Source: Marinobacter pelagius (GTDB lineage Bacteria; Pseudomonadota; Gammaproteobacteria; Pseudomonadales; Oleiphilaceae). From it: a stretch of 64,000 bases of DNA. The first letter of the stretch is position 1, and each line of letters opens with the position of its first letter. The stretch covers positions 1 to 64,000 of the forward strand of contig NZ_FOUR01000010.1 of assembly GCF_900114925.1 (NCBI RefSeq), in the 5' to 3' direction. The notes beneath the pieces were generated by a model. The model was not told the DNA's origin. It saw only the letters and a program-made list of their open reading frames with translations, and made no database searches. The translations under genes and the position numbers were made by a program. Shown here piece by piece: positions 1-10,268 of the stretch.

Positions 1-437
1 ATGAGTCCCCGCCCATTCTCCCAAGCACCAAAGGTGCACTGATGCGCCCTGGTCGTGAACCATCAAGAGACTGGTGCCACACGTTGGCAAACCACGACAT
101 CTGTATCCACTTGGACACGATCAGGCACCGACGGTTTTCTGGGGCTTCGGCCAGGGGCCGCCTCGCTGTTCGCGACCAGCGGTCTTGATCCTGATGGGTG
201 TCTGGTGCGGATCAGTCCGCAACCACCACTGAGAACAACGGGTGCGTATTGGAAGGGAGGAGCCACCACAACCGGCGGTTGTGGTGGATTGGCATTGCCT
301 GTTGACTACGGCTGGCTAATGGGTGACCCCATTTTCACAATGCCATTCCCGGAGTCAGACCTAAACTCGGGGTCAGATGAAAGCCTTCATCTGACCCCAT
401 CTTCAAACCAGCTCTCCCCGGGGTCTGATGAAAACTT
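1..437. other. Left-edge non-coding stretch
   Basis: I see no convincing gene here. A frame open from the window edge ends in a stop at 40-42 and could be the last codons of a gene lying to the left. The middle (about 60-260) is GC-rich and full of short inverted repeats, so a structured RNA or the end of a mobile element is possible, but I cannot name one. A reading frame at 55-492 exists but has no family resemblance and runs through two repeat palindromes. A fragment at 321-339 looks like the right half of the REP palindrome found later in the window. Confidence 0.4.
263..287. repeat. Perfect 11-bp hairpin
   Basis: Arms CCACCACAACC (263-273) and GGTTGTGGTGG (277-287) are perfectly complementary around a 3-nt loop. 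No T-run follows on either strand, so this is not a classical intrinsic terminator. It may belong to a structured RNA or a mobile-element end. Confidence 0.55.
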
Positions 438-449
438 TCATCTGACCCC
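369..449. repeat. REP-like palindromes, cluster A (2 copies)
   Basis: Two 30-bp units lie at 369-398 and 420-449. Both are of the GATGAA/TTCATC subtype. The unit at 369 is symmetric; the unit at 420 is in reverse orientation, with its TTCA tail to the right. The second unit overlaps the end of the minus-strand hydrolase gene and provides its last codons and its TGA stop. Confidence 0.85.
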
Positions 450-1331
450 ACTTTCACCCTCTCCCAAAAACTCCAGAACCGCCTCCCGATAAGCCGGAAT
501 CACAAATGTCGACCCATGCCCCGTATCGGTCTGCAAAAACCGTTTCGGCTCCCCAGCCGCCTCATACAGCGCCACCCCATGGTGAAACGGAATGATCCCG
601 TCCCGAACGCTGTGAATCACCATCACCGGCACCGGTGCAATGTCGTCGATCCTTTCCACCCCCTCATATTCCGAGGGAATGGTCCAACTCAACGGCACCT
701 GGAACGGCCAGGTCAGCCAGAACGCATCAAGCTTTTCCCGGGCAATACCCCGGAAGCCGGAGAAGGTGCCGTCAAGGATGACGCCGTCCAGTGCCGGGCG
801 CTCCTCCCTCTGCACCCATTCACTGGCCAGGGCAATCCCGAGGGCACCGCCAAGGCTCTGGCCGAGAATATGGATGGGCCTCTCGCCAACGTCATCCCGG
901 TTAACCAGCCAGCGAAACCCGGTCTCCACATCGTGCAGGGCGCCCTCTATGTCCGCATCGCCGGTGGACCGGCCGAAGCCCCGGTAGTCGATGGTAAACA
1001 CGTTATAGCCTTGCTCAGGCAGCCAGGCGACGTTCAGGATATGGCTGCTGATGTTCTGGGCATTGCCGTGCAGGAAATACACCGTCCCCCGGGGCTCATC
1101 GCCGTCCGCCTGGGCCGGCAGCCACCAGCCGTGAAGCCTCTCGCCATCCGCGGTATCCAGATAGACGTCCTCGTAATCAAGGTTGAGCCGGTCCGGGGTG
1201 ACATAGGTGATGTCATCGGGGTAGAAGAAAACACTGCTGCAGCCGCCCTGAACAACCGCCAAAGCGACGATCAAGGCGGTGAGCAGCGGTTTCCTGAGAC
1301 TCAGAAGTAAGCGTGCAGTCCGGCGTGCCAT
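438..1331 (-). CDS. Alpha/beta hydrolase lipoprotein
   Basis: This 297-residue protein starts with a lipoprotein signal peptide ending in a lipobox (VQGGC, Cys31), so it is probably anchored in the envelope. The hydrolase fold is supported by an HGNAQN oxyanion-type motif, the nucleophile elbow GQSLGG, a late Asp in SVRDG and a His in DTGHGS, which together give a plausible Ser-Asp-His triad. Homologues are annotated as serine aminopeptidase S33 or BEM46-type hydrolases; the substrate is unknown. The start overlaps the end of the DUF4105 gene by 31 bp, suggesting translational coupling. The last codons (Gly-Val-Arg-stop) are encoded inside a REP palindrome, so the C-terminus may have been changed by the repeat's insertion. 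Confidence 0.85.
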   Translation of the reverse strand: MARRTARLLLSLRKPLLTALIVALAVVQGGCSSVFFYPDDITYVTPDRLNLDYEDVYLDTADGERLHGWWLPAQADGDEPRGTVYFLHGNAQNISSHILNVAWLPEQGYNVFTIDYRGFGRSTGDADIEGALHDVETGFRWLVNRDDVGERPIHILGQSLGGALGIALASEWVQREERPALDGVILDGTFSGFRGIAREKLDAFWLTWPFQVPLSWTIPSEYEGVERIDDIAPVPVMVIHSVRDGIIPFHHGVALYEAAGEPKRFLQTDTGHGSTFVIPAYREAVLEFLGEGESGVR

Positions 1332-3166
1332 GTGCTCTGGTACCTGTCGTAATGGTCTTCCCGGGTGAACTCGGCAAACAGGCTGAATTCCCGGCCGAGA
1401 TGCCAGTTGCCTTTGATATAGGCCTGATCCTGTCGGTGCTGGCTGCTGACGATCCAGGCTTTGGTCCGGGCGCCGGCCATCAGGCTGAACCGGTTGTTCT
1501 GGTGCAGCACGCCGAGGTCCGCGCCCGGTGCGGCGTCATAGCCCCGGCGCAGGTCGTCGTCGATTTCCAGGTCGGCGGTGGCGATGGCAAAGGCCTGGGT
1601 GGAATCCCCCAGCGCCCAGCTGCCTCCGGCACCGCCTTCAAAGTAGGGCGCCAGCACCCGATCCCCGCCAGTGTCCGTCCGTCTTCCGCCAAAACCGACC
1701 TGCCAGGACAGGGGGGAGAAGAACTGGTCCCTCGGGCTCAGGGAGCGGATTTCCACGCCCACCAGTTGTTCCACCTGCAACTCGTCGTTGTCCGTGTAGT
1801 ATCGGGCATCCAGGCGCAGGAACTGCAGCTGAGCCCCAGGCCGGTAACCCGCCGGAGGGTCCAGCACGTCGTGGTAGGCCGGCCGGAAGGTGAGCTGGGT
1901 AAATTCCCGGTGAGCCAGCTGACCGGCTCCCAGGCTCACCCGGAAGGTGTCATGGCCCTGGTCATCGCGAACGTCGGGCTCCGGTGGTCGGGAGCTGGCC
2001 TCCACACCGTCAATCCGGCTCCGGGAAACCAGCAGCTCATGGGACAGAGGCGCGGCATGTTCCCTGGGCCAGCCTTCGGCCTCGCTCTGGTAACGCACAT
2101 AGTCGTAGGTGGCATCGAGCACCCTGGCCCGTTCCCGGTCACTCAGTTGTTGGACCTCGGGTGCATCTGTCTCAACATAGCCGTTGGCGATCGCTGCCGA
2201 CAGGGTCTGATGCTCGTCCGGCAGTTCCGAGATCTGGTAAGCCACCGAAGTGGCCGCCGAGGGCCGGTAATACACCTCTTCCACCAGGTTCTTGTCCACG
2301 ACCCAGCGCACGGTATCGGAGGGAATAGCGTGAGTGCTCACTTCCCCCAGCAGGTCGGTTCCCGGGCGCGCCACATCAATCAGCGCCAGCAGCCGGTAGG
2401 CACAGTTCTCGTCGAAGAAGTAGTAGTCGAAATTCTTGTCCTGGATTTCCCAGGCGTGGGCCAGCAGCAGGTCGACCTCACTCTGGTCCAGATTCAGGGT
2501 GTATTCCCACAGGTCCCGGTGTTCGATGTCCGAGTACAGACGGATCTTCTCGTAATAGGGCTGTACCGTGGTGATGCCCGGATAGCCGCCGAAGATGCCC
2601 TTGTAGGCAAACAGGATCTCACTGTCGTGGGCGGCCGCATCGGCGGCATAGGAAATGGTGTTGGCCAGCAGCAGGTTGGTTTCCTCGTCTTCCTGGGGCG
2701 GGTCGAGCCGCAGGAAAGTGTGCCCGAACATGGAGGAAGGACTGTTCAGGTAGGAGGCTGCAAACACCAGGGTGACGGTTTCGGTGTTCAGGGTATCTTT
2801 CCAGTCCTGGTACTCCGGGCAGGAAACTTCGGAGTCCGGCAGGTCCAGGCGGTCCCGGAGCCAGGCATCCCTGGCCGGGAAACGGCAGCGGGCATGATCG
2901 TTGCCACCGCCGGGTTCCTGGATCCCCGCCAGGGTGGCTTCAAGCTCGGCCCGGGGCGAGTGCTTGCCGTTCTCACTCAGGAAGAAAGCCGGGTCGTCGG
3001 CCTGGCTGGTGTAGCCATCGCCGAAGGTGTCGGTGTGGTAGTGGCCCAGTGTCAGCCAGGCCGGGTCCTGGTGCAGGTTTTCTGGAATTGGTTGTTGGTT
3101 GGCGTGGAGGTTGAAGCTGACGGCAAGGCAGAGAATCGCTTGCCCGAAACGCACGGTCTGGCCCAT
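1301..3166 (-). CDS. DUF4105 envelope protein
   Basis: This 621-residue protein has an N-terminal signal peptide. The central region carries the DUF4105 (Lnb N-terminal periplasmic domain) signature: SMFGHTFLR around a conserved His, and later YFFDENCAYRLL with conserved Asn-Cys. Family knowledge suggests a papain-like Cys/His hydrolase fold in the periplasm. The C-terminal third is rich in alternating aromatic and polar residues and ends HAGLHAYF, which resembles a beta-barrel-like or outer-membrane-associated tail. It sits between the DUF3015 gene upstream and a lipoprotein hydrolase downstream with overlapping ends, so the three probably form one envelope module. The substrate is unknown. 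Confidence 0.85.
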   Translation of the reverse strand: MGQTVRFGQAILCLAVSFNLHANQQPIPENLHQDPAWLTLGHYHTDTFGDGYTSQADDPAFFLSENGKHSPRAELEATLAGIQEPGGGNDHARCRFPARDAWLRDRLDLPDSEVSCPEYQDWKDTLNTETVTLVFAASYLNSPSSMFGHTFLRLDPPQEDEETNLLLANTISYAADAAAHDSEILFAYKGIFGGYPGITTVQPYYEKIRLYSDIEHRDLWEYTLNLDQSEVDLLLAHAWEIQDKNFDYYFFDENCAYRLLALIDVARPGTDLLGEVSTHAIPSDTVRWVVDKNLVEEVYYRPSAATSVAYQISELPDEHQTLSAAIANGYVETDAPEVQQLSDRERARVLDATYDYVRYQSEAEGWPREHAAPLSHELLVSRSRIDGVEASSRPPEPDVRDDQGHDTFRVSLGAGQLAHREFTQLTFRPAYHDVLDPPAGYRPGAQLQFLRLDARYYTDNDELQVEQLVGVEIRSLSPRDQFFSPLSWQVGFGGRRTDTGGDRVLAPYFEGGAGGSWALGDSTQAFAIATADLEIDDDLRRGYDAAPGADLGVLHQNNRFSLMAGARTKAWIVSSQHRQDQAYIKGNWHLGREFSLFAEFTREDHYDRYQSTWHAGLHAYF

Positions 3167-3246
3167 GGAGAAGATTGATCCGGGTCGTTGGGAAATCGGT
3201 CAGGCGCCGTCCCTGGCGCCATGTCCTTCCTTGCGGTTAACGGTTG

Positions 3247-3711
3247 TTATGCCGCCACGTATTTGCTCAGAGCCTGGTCCTGCTCCAGCAGCGCAACGAT
3301 GGCATCCACGGCTTCACCGGAAGTGGTGTCGGCGTCCGGGAAGATGGTTGCGAAGTTGTCCTGGAGTACCTTGCGGAATGCGTCACGGTCGGCTTCCTCT
3401 ACGCCCAGCAGAACCGCCAGGGTATCGAGGTTTTCACCGGAGCCACGGGACATGTCACGGGCAACCTTGTCGATGTTGCTGTCCATGTACATGGCCATGG
3501 ATTGAACAGACTGGTTGGTCTGACAGCCCAGGGTGCCGGTGGTCATACCAAAGGTCTGGTTACCGAAGGTACCGTTGGTGGTGGCGGCCAGAACGTGGGG
3601 AGCAATACCGGATTGTCCTTTCCAGATCATGGCACCCACGCCACAGCCCGGCTGGGCGAAAGCCATGGAGGAAGCACCCAGAAGAATTGCACCTGCGATC
3701 AGTTTTTTCAT
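3247..3711 (-). CDS. DUF3015 periplasmic protein
   Basis: This 154-residue protein has a clear signal peptide (MKKLIAGAILLGASSMAFA) followed by QPGCGVGAMIWKGQ, a typical DUF3015 opening. Two conserved cysteines (in PGCGVG and LGCQT) could form a disulphide. A good ribosome site (AAGGAG) lies upstream of the ATG. The gene is first in a minus-strand set followed by DUF4105 and a hydrolase gene. The 80-bp gap to the next gene holds GGCGCC repeats that could form a hairpin and lower downstream expression. The function of the family is unknown. Confidence 0.85.
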   Translation of the reverse strand: MKKLIAGAILLGASSMAFAQPGCGVGAMIWKGQSGIAPHVLAATTNGTFGNQTFGMTTGTLGCQTNQSVQSMAMYMDSNIDKVARDMSRGSGENLDTLAVLLGVEEADRDAFRKVLQDNFATIFPDADTTSGEAVDAIVALLEQDQALSKYVAA

Positions 3712-4004
3712 TATCCACTCCTTTCTGTGGTTTTTTGCAGTCGTCGCATTGATCTCCCGGCCGGCCCCATCGGGGACAGCCGGGAAGGAACGGCCCTGAC
3801 AGGTCCTGTGGAGACAGGTAGACCGTTGGCTTGAGTATAGTCCAAGTTCCGGATTCGCAAGTGAAAGGATTCGTGAGTAATTGATTTATGTCGGATTTTT
3901 CACGCTGACGGCGCTGGGATGTGTCTCTTTTCAGGCCATATGGACCAAAAAGCCGGGGCGTGTCGCCACGCTCCGGCTGTTCTGCCGATCCTTCGGGGTG
4001 GCTG

Positions 4005-4706
4005 TCAGCCGCCGAGATACGCGTTGCGCACGTCCGGGTTGGCCAGCAGGTTCTTGCCGGTGTCGTGCAGGCGGATCCGTCCGGTCTCCAGCACGTAGCC
4101 ACGGTCCGCCAGGTTCAGGGCCTGGTGGGCGTTCTGCTCCACCAGGAACACCGTGATGCCTTCTTCCCGCAACTGGCCGATGATCTCGAAGATCTGCTGG
4201 ATCACGATCGGTGCCAGCCCCAGGGACGGCTCGTCCAGGATGATCATCCGGGGCTTGCTCATCAGGGCCCGGCCGATGGCCAGCATCTGCTGCTCACCAC
4301 CGGACATGGTGCCGGCGCGCTGGTGCTCCCGCTCCTTGAGCCGGGGGAACAGGTCATAGACATGGTCCTGGCTCTTGCGGATCTCCGCCTTGGTATTGAA
4401 GAACCCGCCCATGTGCAGGTTCTCTTCCACGGTCAGGCCGGAGAAAACCCGCCGGCCCTCGGGCACAATCGAAATGCCGGAGCGCATGATCTGGGAGGTG
4501 GGCTCGTTGGTGATGTCCCGGCCTTCCAGGATCACCCGACCGGAGCTTGCCTGGGGGCTGCCGCAGACGGTCATCAGCAAGGTGGTCTTGCCGGCACCGT
4601 TGGCACCGATCAGGGAGACGATCTCGCCTTTCTTGACCTCGACCGATACCCCGTGCAGCGCCTCGATTTTCCCGTAATGGGTATGAACATTCTCAAGTAC
4701 TAGCAT
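4005..4706 (-). CDS. livF: LivF, branched-chain amino acid ABC transporter ATPase
   Basis: This 233-residue cytoplasmic ATPase has Walker A (GANGAGKT), the ABC signature MSGGEQQML and Walker B (MIILDEPSLGLAP) in order, with the length typical of LivF. It pairs with LivG to drive uptake of leucine, isoleucine, valine or similar substrates through LivHM. It is the last gene of the minus-strand liv cluster, 9 bp downstream of livG. Confidence 0.95.
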   Translation of the reverse strand: MLVLENVHTHYGKIEALHGVSVEVKKGEIVSLIGANGAGKTTLLMTVCGSPQASSGRVILEGRDITNEPTSQIMRSGISIVPEGRRVFSGLTVEENLHMGGFFNTKAEIRKSQDHVYDLFPRLKEREHQRAGTMSGGEQQMLAIGRALMSKPRMIILDEPSLGLAPIVIQQIFEIIGQLREEGITVFLVEQNAHQALNLADRGYVLETGRIRLHDTGKNLLANPDVRNAYLGG

Positions 4707-4715
4707 GGTTGGTCC

Positions 4716-5471
<756 letters not shown>

Positions 5472-5477
5472 TGTCTG

Positions 5478-6749
5478 TCACCCCTGCTCTTTGAGTTCGA
5501 TTTGAATGCGGCGCATGGGCAACAAGCCCTGCGGACGCCAGACCATCATCAGCACCATGGCGGCACCAAAGATGAGCATCCGGTATTCAGAGAACTCCCG
5601 GGCGAGCTCGGGCAGGATGGTGACGGCAATTGCAGCCAGGATCACCCCGACCTGTGAGCCCATGCCACCCAGGACCACGATGGCCAGGATGATGGCGGAC
5701 TCAAGGAATACGAAGGATTCCGGGCTGATAAAGCCCTGCTTGGAGGCAAACACGGTACCGGCAAAGCCGGCAAAGAAAGCGCCAATGGTGAAGGCCGAGA
5801 GCTTCACCGCGGTGCGGCTCATGCCCAGGGAGCGGGCTGCGATCTCGTCTTCCCGCAGGGCTTCCCAGGCGCGACCCACGGGCATACGCATGAAGCGGCG
5901 GATGACCAGCAGGGTGAAGACGGCCAGGACCAGGGCAATCAGGTACAGGAAGATCACTTTGTGCTCGCCGGAGTAGGCGATGCCGAAAGTCTCGTGGAAG
6001 GAGACATTGCCTTCCTCCTTGACCCGGCGGCCGAACTCCATGCCGAACAGGGTCGGATCCGGAATGCCGCCGATGCCGTTGGGGCCGCCGGTGAGGGTAG
6101 TCCAGTTGTTCAGCAGGATACGGATAATCTCCCCGAAACCCAGGGTGACAATGGCGAGATAGTCACCACGTAACCGGAGCACCGGAAAGCCCAGCACAAA
6201 CCCGAACAGGGCGGCGAGCAGGGCGCCGATCGGCAAGGCCAGCCAGAAGGAGATCCCGAAGTACTGGGACAGCAGCGCAAAGGTGTAGGCACCCACCGCA
6301 TAGAAGGCGACATAGCCGAGGTCGAGCAGGCCGGCCAGGCCCACCACCACGTTCAGCCCGAGGGCCAGCATGATATAGATGAGCACCAGGGTGGCCAGAT
6401 CGACTGCCCCGCGGGACACGATGAACGGCCAGACCAGGGCGAGCAGGATGATCGCCACAAAGAATACCCGCTCCATAAGCAGGCGCCTTTCCTGGGAGAT
6501 CGGACCGCGCTTGGCCATTGGGTTGAGGTTCGGAACCTTGCCGAACACACCCATGATGCTGTCGCGGAACAGCTGGAACAGGAAAACCGCCACCGCAGCG
6601 AGGAATACATTGATCACGGTGGCTGTGGTCGCGCCTTCCAGGGCAACAGATGTGCCCTGGGCAACCAGGTTCAGCCCCAGGATCGGGTAGGCGATGATTA
6701 TAGTGATTATTGCACAGAACAGTGCGTGCTTAAGGTTATGAGCAGCCAT
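5478..6749 (-). CDS. livM: LivM, branched-chain amino acid ABC transporter permease
   Basis: This 423-residue inner membrane protein has about ten hydrophobic segments. The N-terminal extension (about residues 1-100) corresponds to the DUF3382 region found in high-affinity LivM proteins. The permease motif [20 protein letters not shown] and the later EAAA-like loop ([15 protein letters not shown]) that contacts the ATPases are clear. Its start codon overlaps the livH stop by one base, so translation is probably coupled. Confidence 0.95.
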   Translation of the reverse strand: MAAHNLKHALFCAIITIIIAYPILGLNLVAQGTSVALEGATTATVINVFLAAVAVFLFQLFRDSIMGVFGKVPNLNPMAKRGPISQERRLLMERVFFVAIILLALVWPFIVSRGAVDLATLVLIYIMLALGLNVVVGLAGLLDLGYVAFYAVGAYTFALLSQYFGISFWLALPIGALLAALFGFVLGFPVLRLRGDYLAIVTLGFGEIIRILLNNWTTLTGGPNGIGGIPDPTLFGMEFGRRVKEEGNVSFHETFGIAYSGEHKVIFLYLIALVLAVFTLLVIRRFMRMPVGRAWEALREDEIAARSLGMSRTAVKLSAFTIGAFFAGFAGTVFASKQGFISPESFVFLESAIILAIVVLGGMGSQVGVILAAIAVTILPELAREFSEYRMLIFGAAMVLMMVWRPQGLLPMRRIQIELKEQG

Positions 6750-7672
6750 CAGATCTTCTCAACCTCCGGTTTGCCAAGCAGGCCGGTGGGTTTGAACAGC
6801 AGAATCAGGATGAGCAGGCTGAACGAGATGACATCCTTGTACTCGCCGCTGAGGTAGCCGGACGTCATGCTTTCTGCCACGCCGAGTATCAGACCGCCGA
6901 GCATCGCACCCGGGATGCTTCCGATACCGCCGAGGACGGCTGCTGTGAAGGCTTTCAGGCCGGCAATGAAGCCGAACAGGGGATCGACCGAGCCGTAGTA
7001 CATGCCTAACAGGAGGCCTGCCACGGCAGCGAGGGCTGCGCCGATCACGAAGGTTGCCGAGATGATCCGGTTGGTATCAATACCCAGCAGGTTGGCCATG
7101 CCCAGGTCCTGGGAAACCGCACGACAGGCGCGACCGGTCCGGGAGCGGGCAATGAACAGCGACAGGGCTGTCATACAGATCAGCGTGGTGATGAAGATGG
7201 TGATCTGCATGTAGGACAGAGACATCTGGAAGCCATCGCCGGAACCAAAATTGAAGCCGCCTTCGATCAGGGCCGGGAAGCCGATGTTGCGGGAACCCTG
7301 TGCCAGGTGCACGTAGTTCTGCAGGAAGATGGACATACCGATGGCGGAAATTAGCGGGATCAGCCGGTGGCGCCCGCGAACCGGCCGGTAGGCAACCCGT
7401 TCCACTGCCCAGCCCATGGAGCTGGAGACCAGCATGGCGCAGATCAGCGCCACGATCAGGATCACCGGTAGCCAGGCAACGCCGAGGGAGGCCAGGCCGG
7501 TAATGGCAATCAGCGCGGTGTAGGCGCCAATCATGTAGATCTCACCATGGGCAAAGTTGATCATGCCGATGATGCCGTAAACCATCGTGTAACCGATGGC
7601 GATCAGGGCATAGGTGCTCCCGATCGTCAGCCCGTTAATGAGCTGCTGAGAGAAGTAAAGGAGGTCTTGCAT
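6749..7672 (-). CDS. livH: LivH, branched-chain amino acid ABC transporter permease
   Basis: This inner membrane permease begins [20 protein letters not shown], which matches the usual LivH N-terminus. I therefore prefer the start at 7672 although the frame stays open to 7735; an ATG at 7711 has a better ribosome-site match, so the start is not certain. The motifs [16 protein letters not shown] and [16 protein letters not shown] are typical. It is the first gene after the terminator that separates livK from the membrane and ATPase genes. Confidence 0.93.
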   Translation of the reverse strand: MQDLLYFSQQLINGLTIGSTYALIAIGYTMVYGIIGMINFAHGEIYMIGAYTALIAITGLASLGVAWLPVILIVALICAMLVSSSMGWAVERVAYRPVRGRHRLIPLISAIGMSIFLQNYVHLAQGSRNIGFPALIEGGFNFGSGDGFQMSLSYMQITIFITTLICMTALSLFIARSRTGRACRAVSQDLGMANLLGIDTNRIISATFVIGAALAAVAGLLLGMYYGSVDPLFGFIAGLKAFTAAVLGGIGSIPGAMLGGLILGVAESMTSGYLSGEYKDVISFSLLILILLFKPTGLLGKPEVEKI

Positions 7673-7771
7673 TGTTTTTGAACTCCGAAGGCCCGCTCCC
7701 TCCGCTTCCATGCCCCTGGTCCGGGTTATCCGCACCGGGGGCAGGGGAGAATCAACAGGAGCCTAGAAAAA

Positions 7772-7801
7772 CACCTTCTCCCGGATCGCGGTGAGAAGGT
7801 G
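7772..7801 (-). terminator. Intrinsic terminator between livK and livH
   Basis: On the minus strand, CACCTTCTC (7801-7793) pairs with GAGAAGGTG (7780-7772) and is followed by TTTTT. Placed just after livK, it should end most transcripts and let some reach livHMGF, giving more binding protein than membrane components. Confidence 0.8.
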
Positions 7802-7834
7802 CTCTCATTATTACCGTTTGTTAACGATTTTGGC

Positions 7835-8947
7835 TCAGTTTACCGGAGTTTTGCTGCCGTCTGAATGCCATTCGTACACAACAAACTCGAATGACTTCAT
7901 GTCGCCGGCTTCGTCGTATTCAACGGTGCCGATCGGAGTTTGGAAGGTGCCACTGCGCAGGGCTTGGGCAACCTCGAACGGATCGGTGGATTCAGCCTGT
8001 TCGATACCATTGGCAATCAGCTGAACCGCGGTGTAGGAGGTCAGCACGAACGGGCCGGAGGGGTCTTCGCCCTTGTCCTGGAAGGCCTTGACCAGTTCCT
8101 GGTTCTCGGCTTTCTGATCGAATGCCGGCGGCAGGGTTACCAGCAGGCCTTCAGCAGCCTCGCCGGCGATGGTGTTGATGTCCTTGTTGCCGACACCTTC
8201 AGGACCCATGAACTTGGCGTCCAGGTCAGCCTGGCGCGCTTGGCGCAGGATCAGGCCCAGCTCAGGGTGGTAGCCGCCGTAGTAGACGTAGTCCACATCC
8301 GCCTGCTTGAGCTTGGTGACCAGGGAGGAGAAGTCCTTGTCGCCCGCGGTGATACCTTCGAACATGGCGATTTCAACGCCCTGATCCTTGAGGGTATCGC
8401 GCACGGCGGTGGCGATGCCTTCACCGTACTGCTGTTTGTCGTGAACGATGGCAACACGCTCAGGGTTCTGGCTGGCGATGTAGTTGCCGGCGACCGGCCC
8501 CTGCATGCTGTCCAGACCGATGGTGCGGAACACCAGCTCATAACCGCGCTCGGTGATTTCCGGGCTGGTGGAAGCCGGGGTGACCATCAGGATGCCTTCA
8601 TCCTCGTAGATGTCAGAGGCCGGCTGGGTGGAGCTGGAGCACAGGTGGCCTACGACAAAGCCGACACCGTCGTTAACCAGGCTGTTGGCTACGGTAACGG
8701 CCTGCTTCGGGTCACAGACGTCGTCATATTCGACGGCGACCAGCTCTTCGCCCATCACGCCACCGTTGGCGTTGATCTGCTCGATGGCCATACGGGCACC
8801 GGAGAACTGCATGTCACCGTACTGGGCTACGGGGCCGGTCATCGGGCCGGCAATACCAATCTGGATCTCTGCGGCTGCCTGACCGGCGGCCATCAATGCA
8901 ACAGAAGTGCTTACAGCGGTTGCGAGTTTTTTCACTGAGGTTCTCAT
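7835..8947 (-). CDS. livK: LivK/LivJ-type branched-chain amino acid binding protein
   Basis: This 370-residue periplasmic binding protein has a signal peptide cleaved after GQAAA. The mature start EIQIGIAGPMTGPVAQYGD and the motif VGFVVGHLCSSSTQPASDIY are typical of the Leu/Ile/Val-binding family; the first Cys of a probable disulphide is in YDDVCDPKQA. It is the first gene of the liv operon and is followed by a terminator that probably sets expression ratios. The ligand range (Leu/Ile/Val, possibly Ala or Thr) cannot be read from sequence alone. Confidence 0.93.
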   Translation of the reverse strand: MRTSVKKLATAVSTSVALMAAGQAAAEIQIGIAGPMTGPVAQYGDMQFSGARMAIEQINANGGVMGEELVAVEYDDVCDPKQAVTVANSLVNDGVGFVVGHLCSSSTQPASDIYEDEGILMVTPASTSPEITERGYELVFRTIGLDSMQGPVAGNYIASQNPERVAIVHDKQQYGEGIATAVRDTLKDQGVEIAMFEGITAGDKDFSSLVTKLKQADVDYVYYGGYHPELGLILRQARQADLDAKFMGPEGVGNKDINTIAGEAAEGLLVTLPPAFDQKAENQELVKAFQDKGEDPSGPFVLTSYTAVQLIANGIEQAESTDPFEVAQALRSGTFQTPIGTVEYDEAGDMKSFEFVVYEWHSDGSKTPVN

Positions 8948-9142
8948 TAGGTCAGTCCTGTTTTGTTCAGGGTTATTCTTGTGTTCTCAGAGAGCAAACA
9001 AACACCACGGGCTGCCGCTTGTCAAGCCGGGCCGGCCAGTGTTTGTTCAGGAACACAACTTTTCCAAACGTGTCCGCGTTGAAGACAGAAAGCTCCAACC
9101 TGGCAGAATGCCTGCAAAGCGTGTGCCTGACTGAGAAAAGTG

Positions 9143-10102
9143 TCACGCGTCCGTGCTGTTCTCTTCCTGATCCGGGAATACCAGTGTGCGGAAGCTTTCG
9201 TGTTCGCGCAACTGTTCGAAGCTCGGATCCACGGAAGCATCGTCCCGATAGGCTTCCGAAATATCGATGGCTTTCTCCAGCGTGCTGACGGCGTCTTCCC
9301 AGCGGCCGATCTCGGCATAGGCGCAGGCCAGCTGGTAATGGGCGTGGCCGTTCTGCGGGTCCAGTTTCAGGGCCCGGCGGCACAGGCTGATGGCCCAGAG
9401 CGGCTCCTGCATTTCAAGAACGGCATCGGCCTTGTAGCTGAGGGCTTCCACATCGTCCGGCCGGAGGTCGAGGATGCGGTCGTAGGCGGCGATCTTGTTC
9501 TGCTGGGAGGTTTCCTGGCTTGCCTTGAGCCAGAGCGAGTGCACCTCGTTGGTGCGTTCGATCTCGGCCTGGTTCTGGTGAATGATGTCGGATTTCTGCT
9601 GCAGCTGTTCCTCGATGGCCTTGAGGCGCTTCTCGTACTCCACCACCAGTTCGTTAACCCGTTTTTCCGCGACACTGGCCAGCTGGTTGCGCATGTCCCG
9701 GATCGAGTTCCAGCCGATCACAACCAGGATGGAGGTGGCACCGGCAATCAGATAGAAGAAGTAGGTGACTGTATCGGTAGCGTAGGACATGGTCTTGTCG
9801 GCCACGGACAATTCTTTATCGACCACCTTCTCGATCAGCTCGGCGCGGGTGTCCATCATCTCCTTGCGCAGGGCCTTGCTTTCCTCCAGCAGGTAGAGCT
9901 CGATAAACGGCGTGTACATGGGTTCTTCCAGATCCGCCAGAGCGGCGGCCACGTCGTCGGCGGTGACATCGTCGTCCATGGATGGCCGCTCGCCGGTGTC
10001 CTGGGCGGCCGCATTCCCGGCCAGGAGGAGCAGGCACAGCACGGTGCCGGTGCGCATTGTCCTGAGCAATGGCAGGAGCGAGAGGATGAATCGGTTGATC
10101 AT
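9143..10102 (-). CDS. Membrane-anchored TPR protein
   Basis: This 319-residue protein has an N-terminal signal sequence ending AGNAAAQ, an acidic stretch (MDDDVTADDVAAAL), a single hydrophobic segment (about residues 108-128, FFYLIAGATSILVVIGW), a charged coiled-coil-like stretch (about 135-180) and TPR units toward the C-terminus (YDRILDLRPDDVEALSYKA, CRRALKLDPQNGHAHYQLA). The layout suggests an inner-membrane scaffold whose TPR domain faces one compartment. It stands alone between livK and a divergent MarR-type regulator. Partners are unknown. Confidence 0.8.
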   Translation of the reverse strand: MINRFILSLLPLLRTMRTGTVLCLLLLAGNAAAQDTGERPSMDDDVTADDVAAALADLEEPMYTPFIELYLLEESKALRKEMMDTRAELIEKVVDKELSVADKTMSYATDTVTYFFYLIAGATSILVVIGWNSIRDMRNQLASVAEKRVNELVVEYEKRLKAIEEQLQQKSDIIHQNQAEIERTNEVHSLWLKASQETSQQNKIAAYDRILDLRPDDVEALSYKADAVLEMQEPLWAISLCRRALKLDPQNGHAHYQLACAYAEIGRWEDAVSTLEKAIDISEAYRDDASVDPSFEQLREHESFRTLVFPDQEENSTDA

Positions 10103-10241
10103 GGTACTGCGTCCGTTTTGCGGTTTTGGAAAACAGCTGACCTTAGCATAGTGGCTGGCGGAAAAAATGCCGTACAGACAGTTTAAAGGGGGATCAGGCG
10201 AAGTTAAGTGGAAGTGCCCACTTGCATTTAGGGGTACAAAG

Positions 10242-10260
10242 ACCTCTAATAGTTAGAGGT
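10242..10260. promoter_or_regulatory. Candidate operator of the MarR-type regulator
   Basis: Perfect inverted repeat ACCTCTAA-tag-TTAGAGGT (8-bp arms, 3-bp spacer) lies 8 bp upstream of the regulator's GTG start. Its size and position fit an autoregulatory MarR site, but binding is inferred. Confidence 0.6.
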
Positions 10261-10268
10261 ATAAACAA

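Noticed and set aside
55-492. Plus-strand reading frame of 145 codons at the left edge
   Set aside because: It has no family resemblance, runs through two REP palindromes and overlaps a real gene end; it is probably chance.
1313-3178. Long plus-strand frame opposite the DUF4105 gene
   Set aside because: It mirrors the real minus-strand gene, has no signal peptide or motif, and such antisense frames are common in GC-rich DNA.
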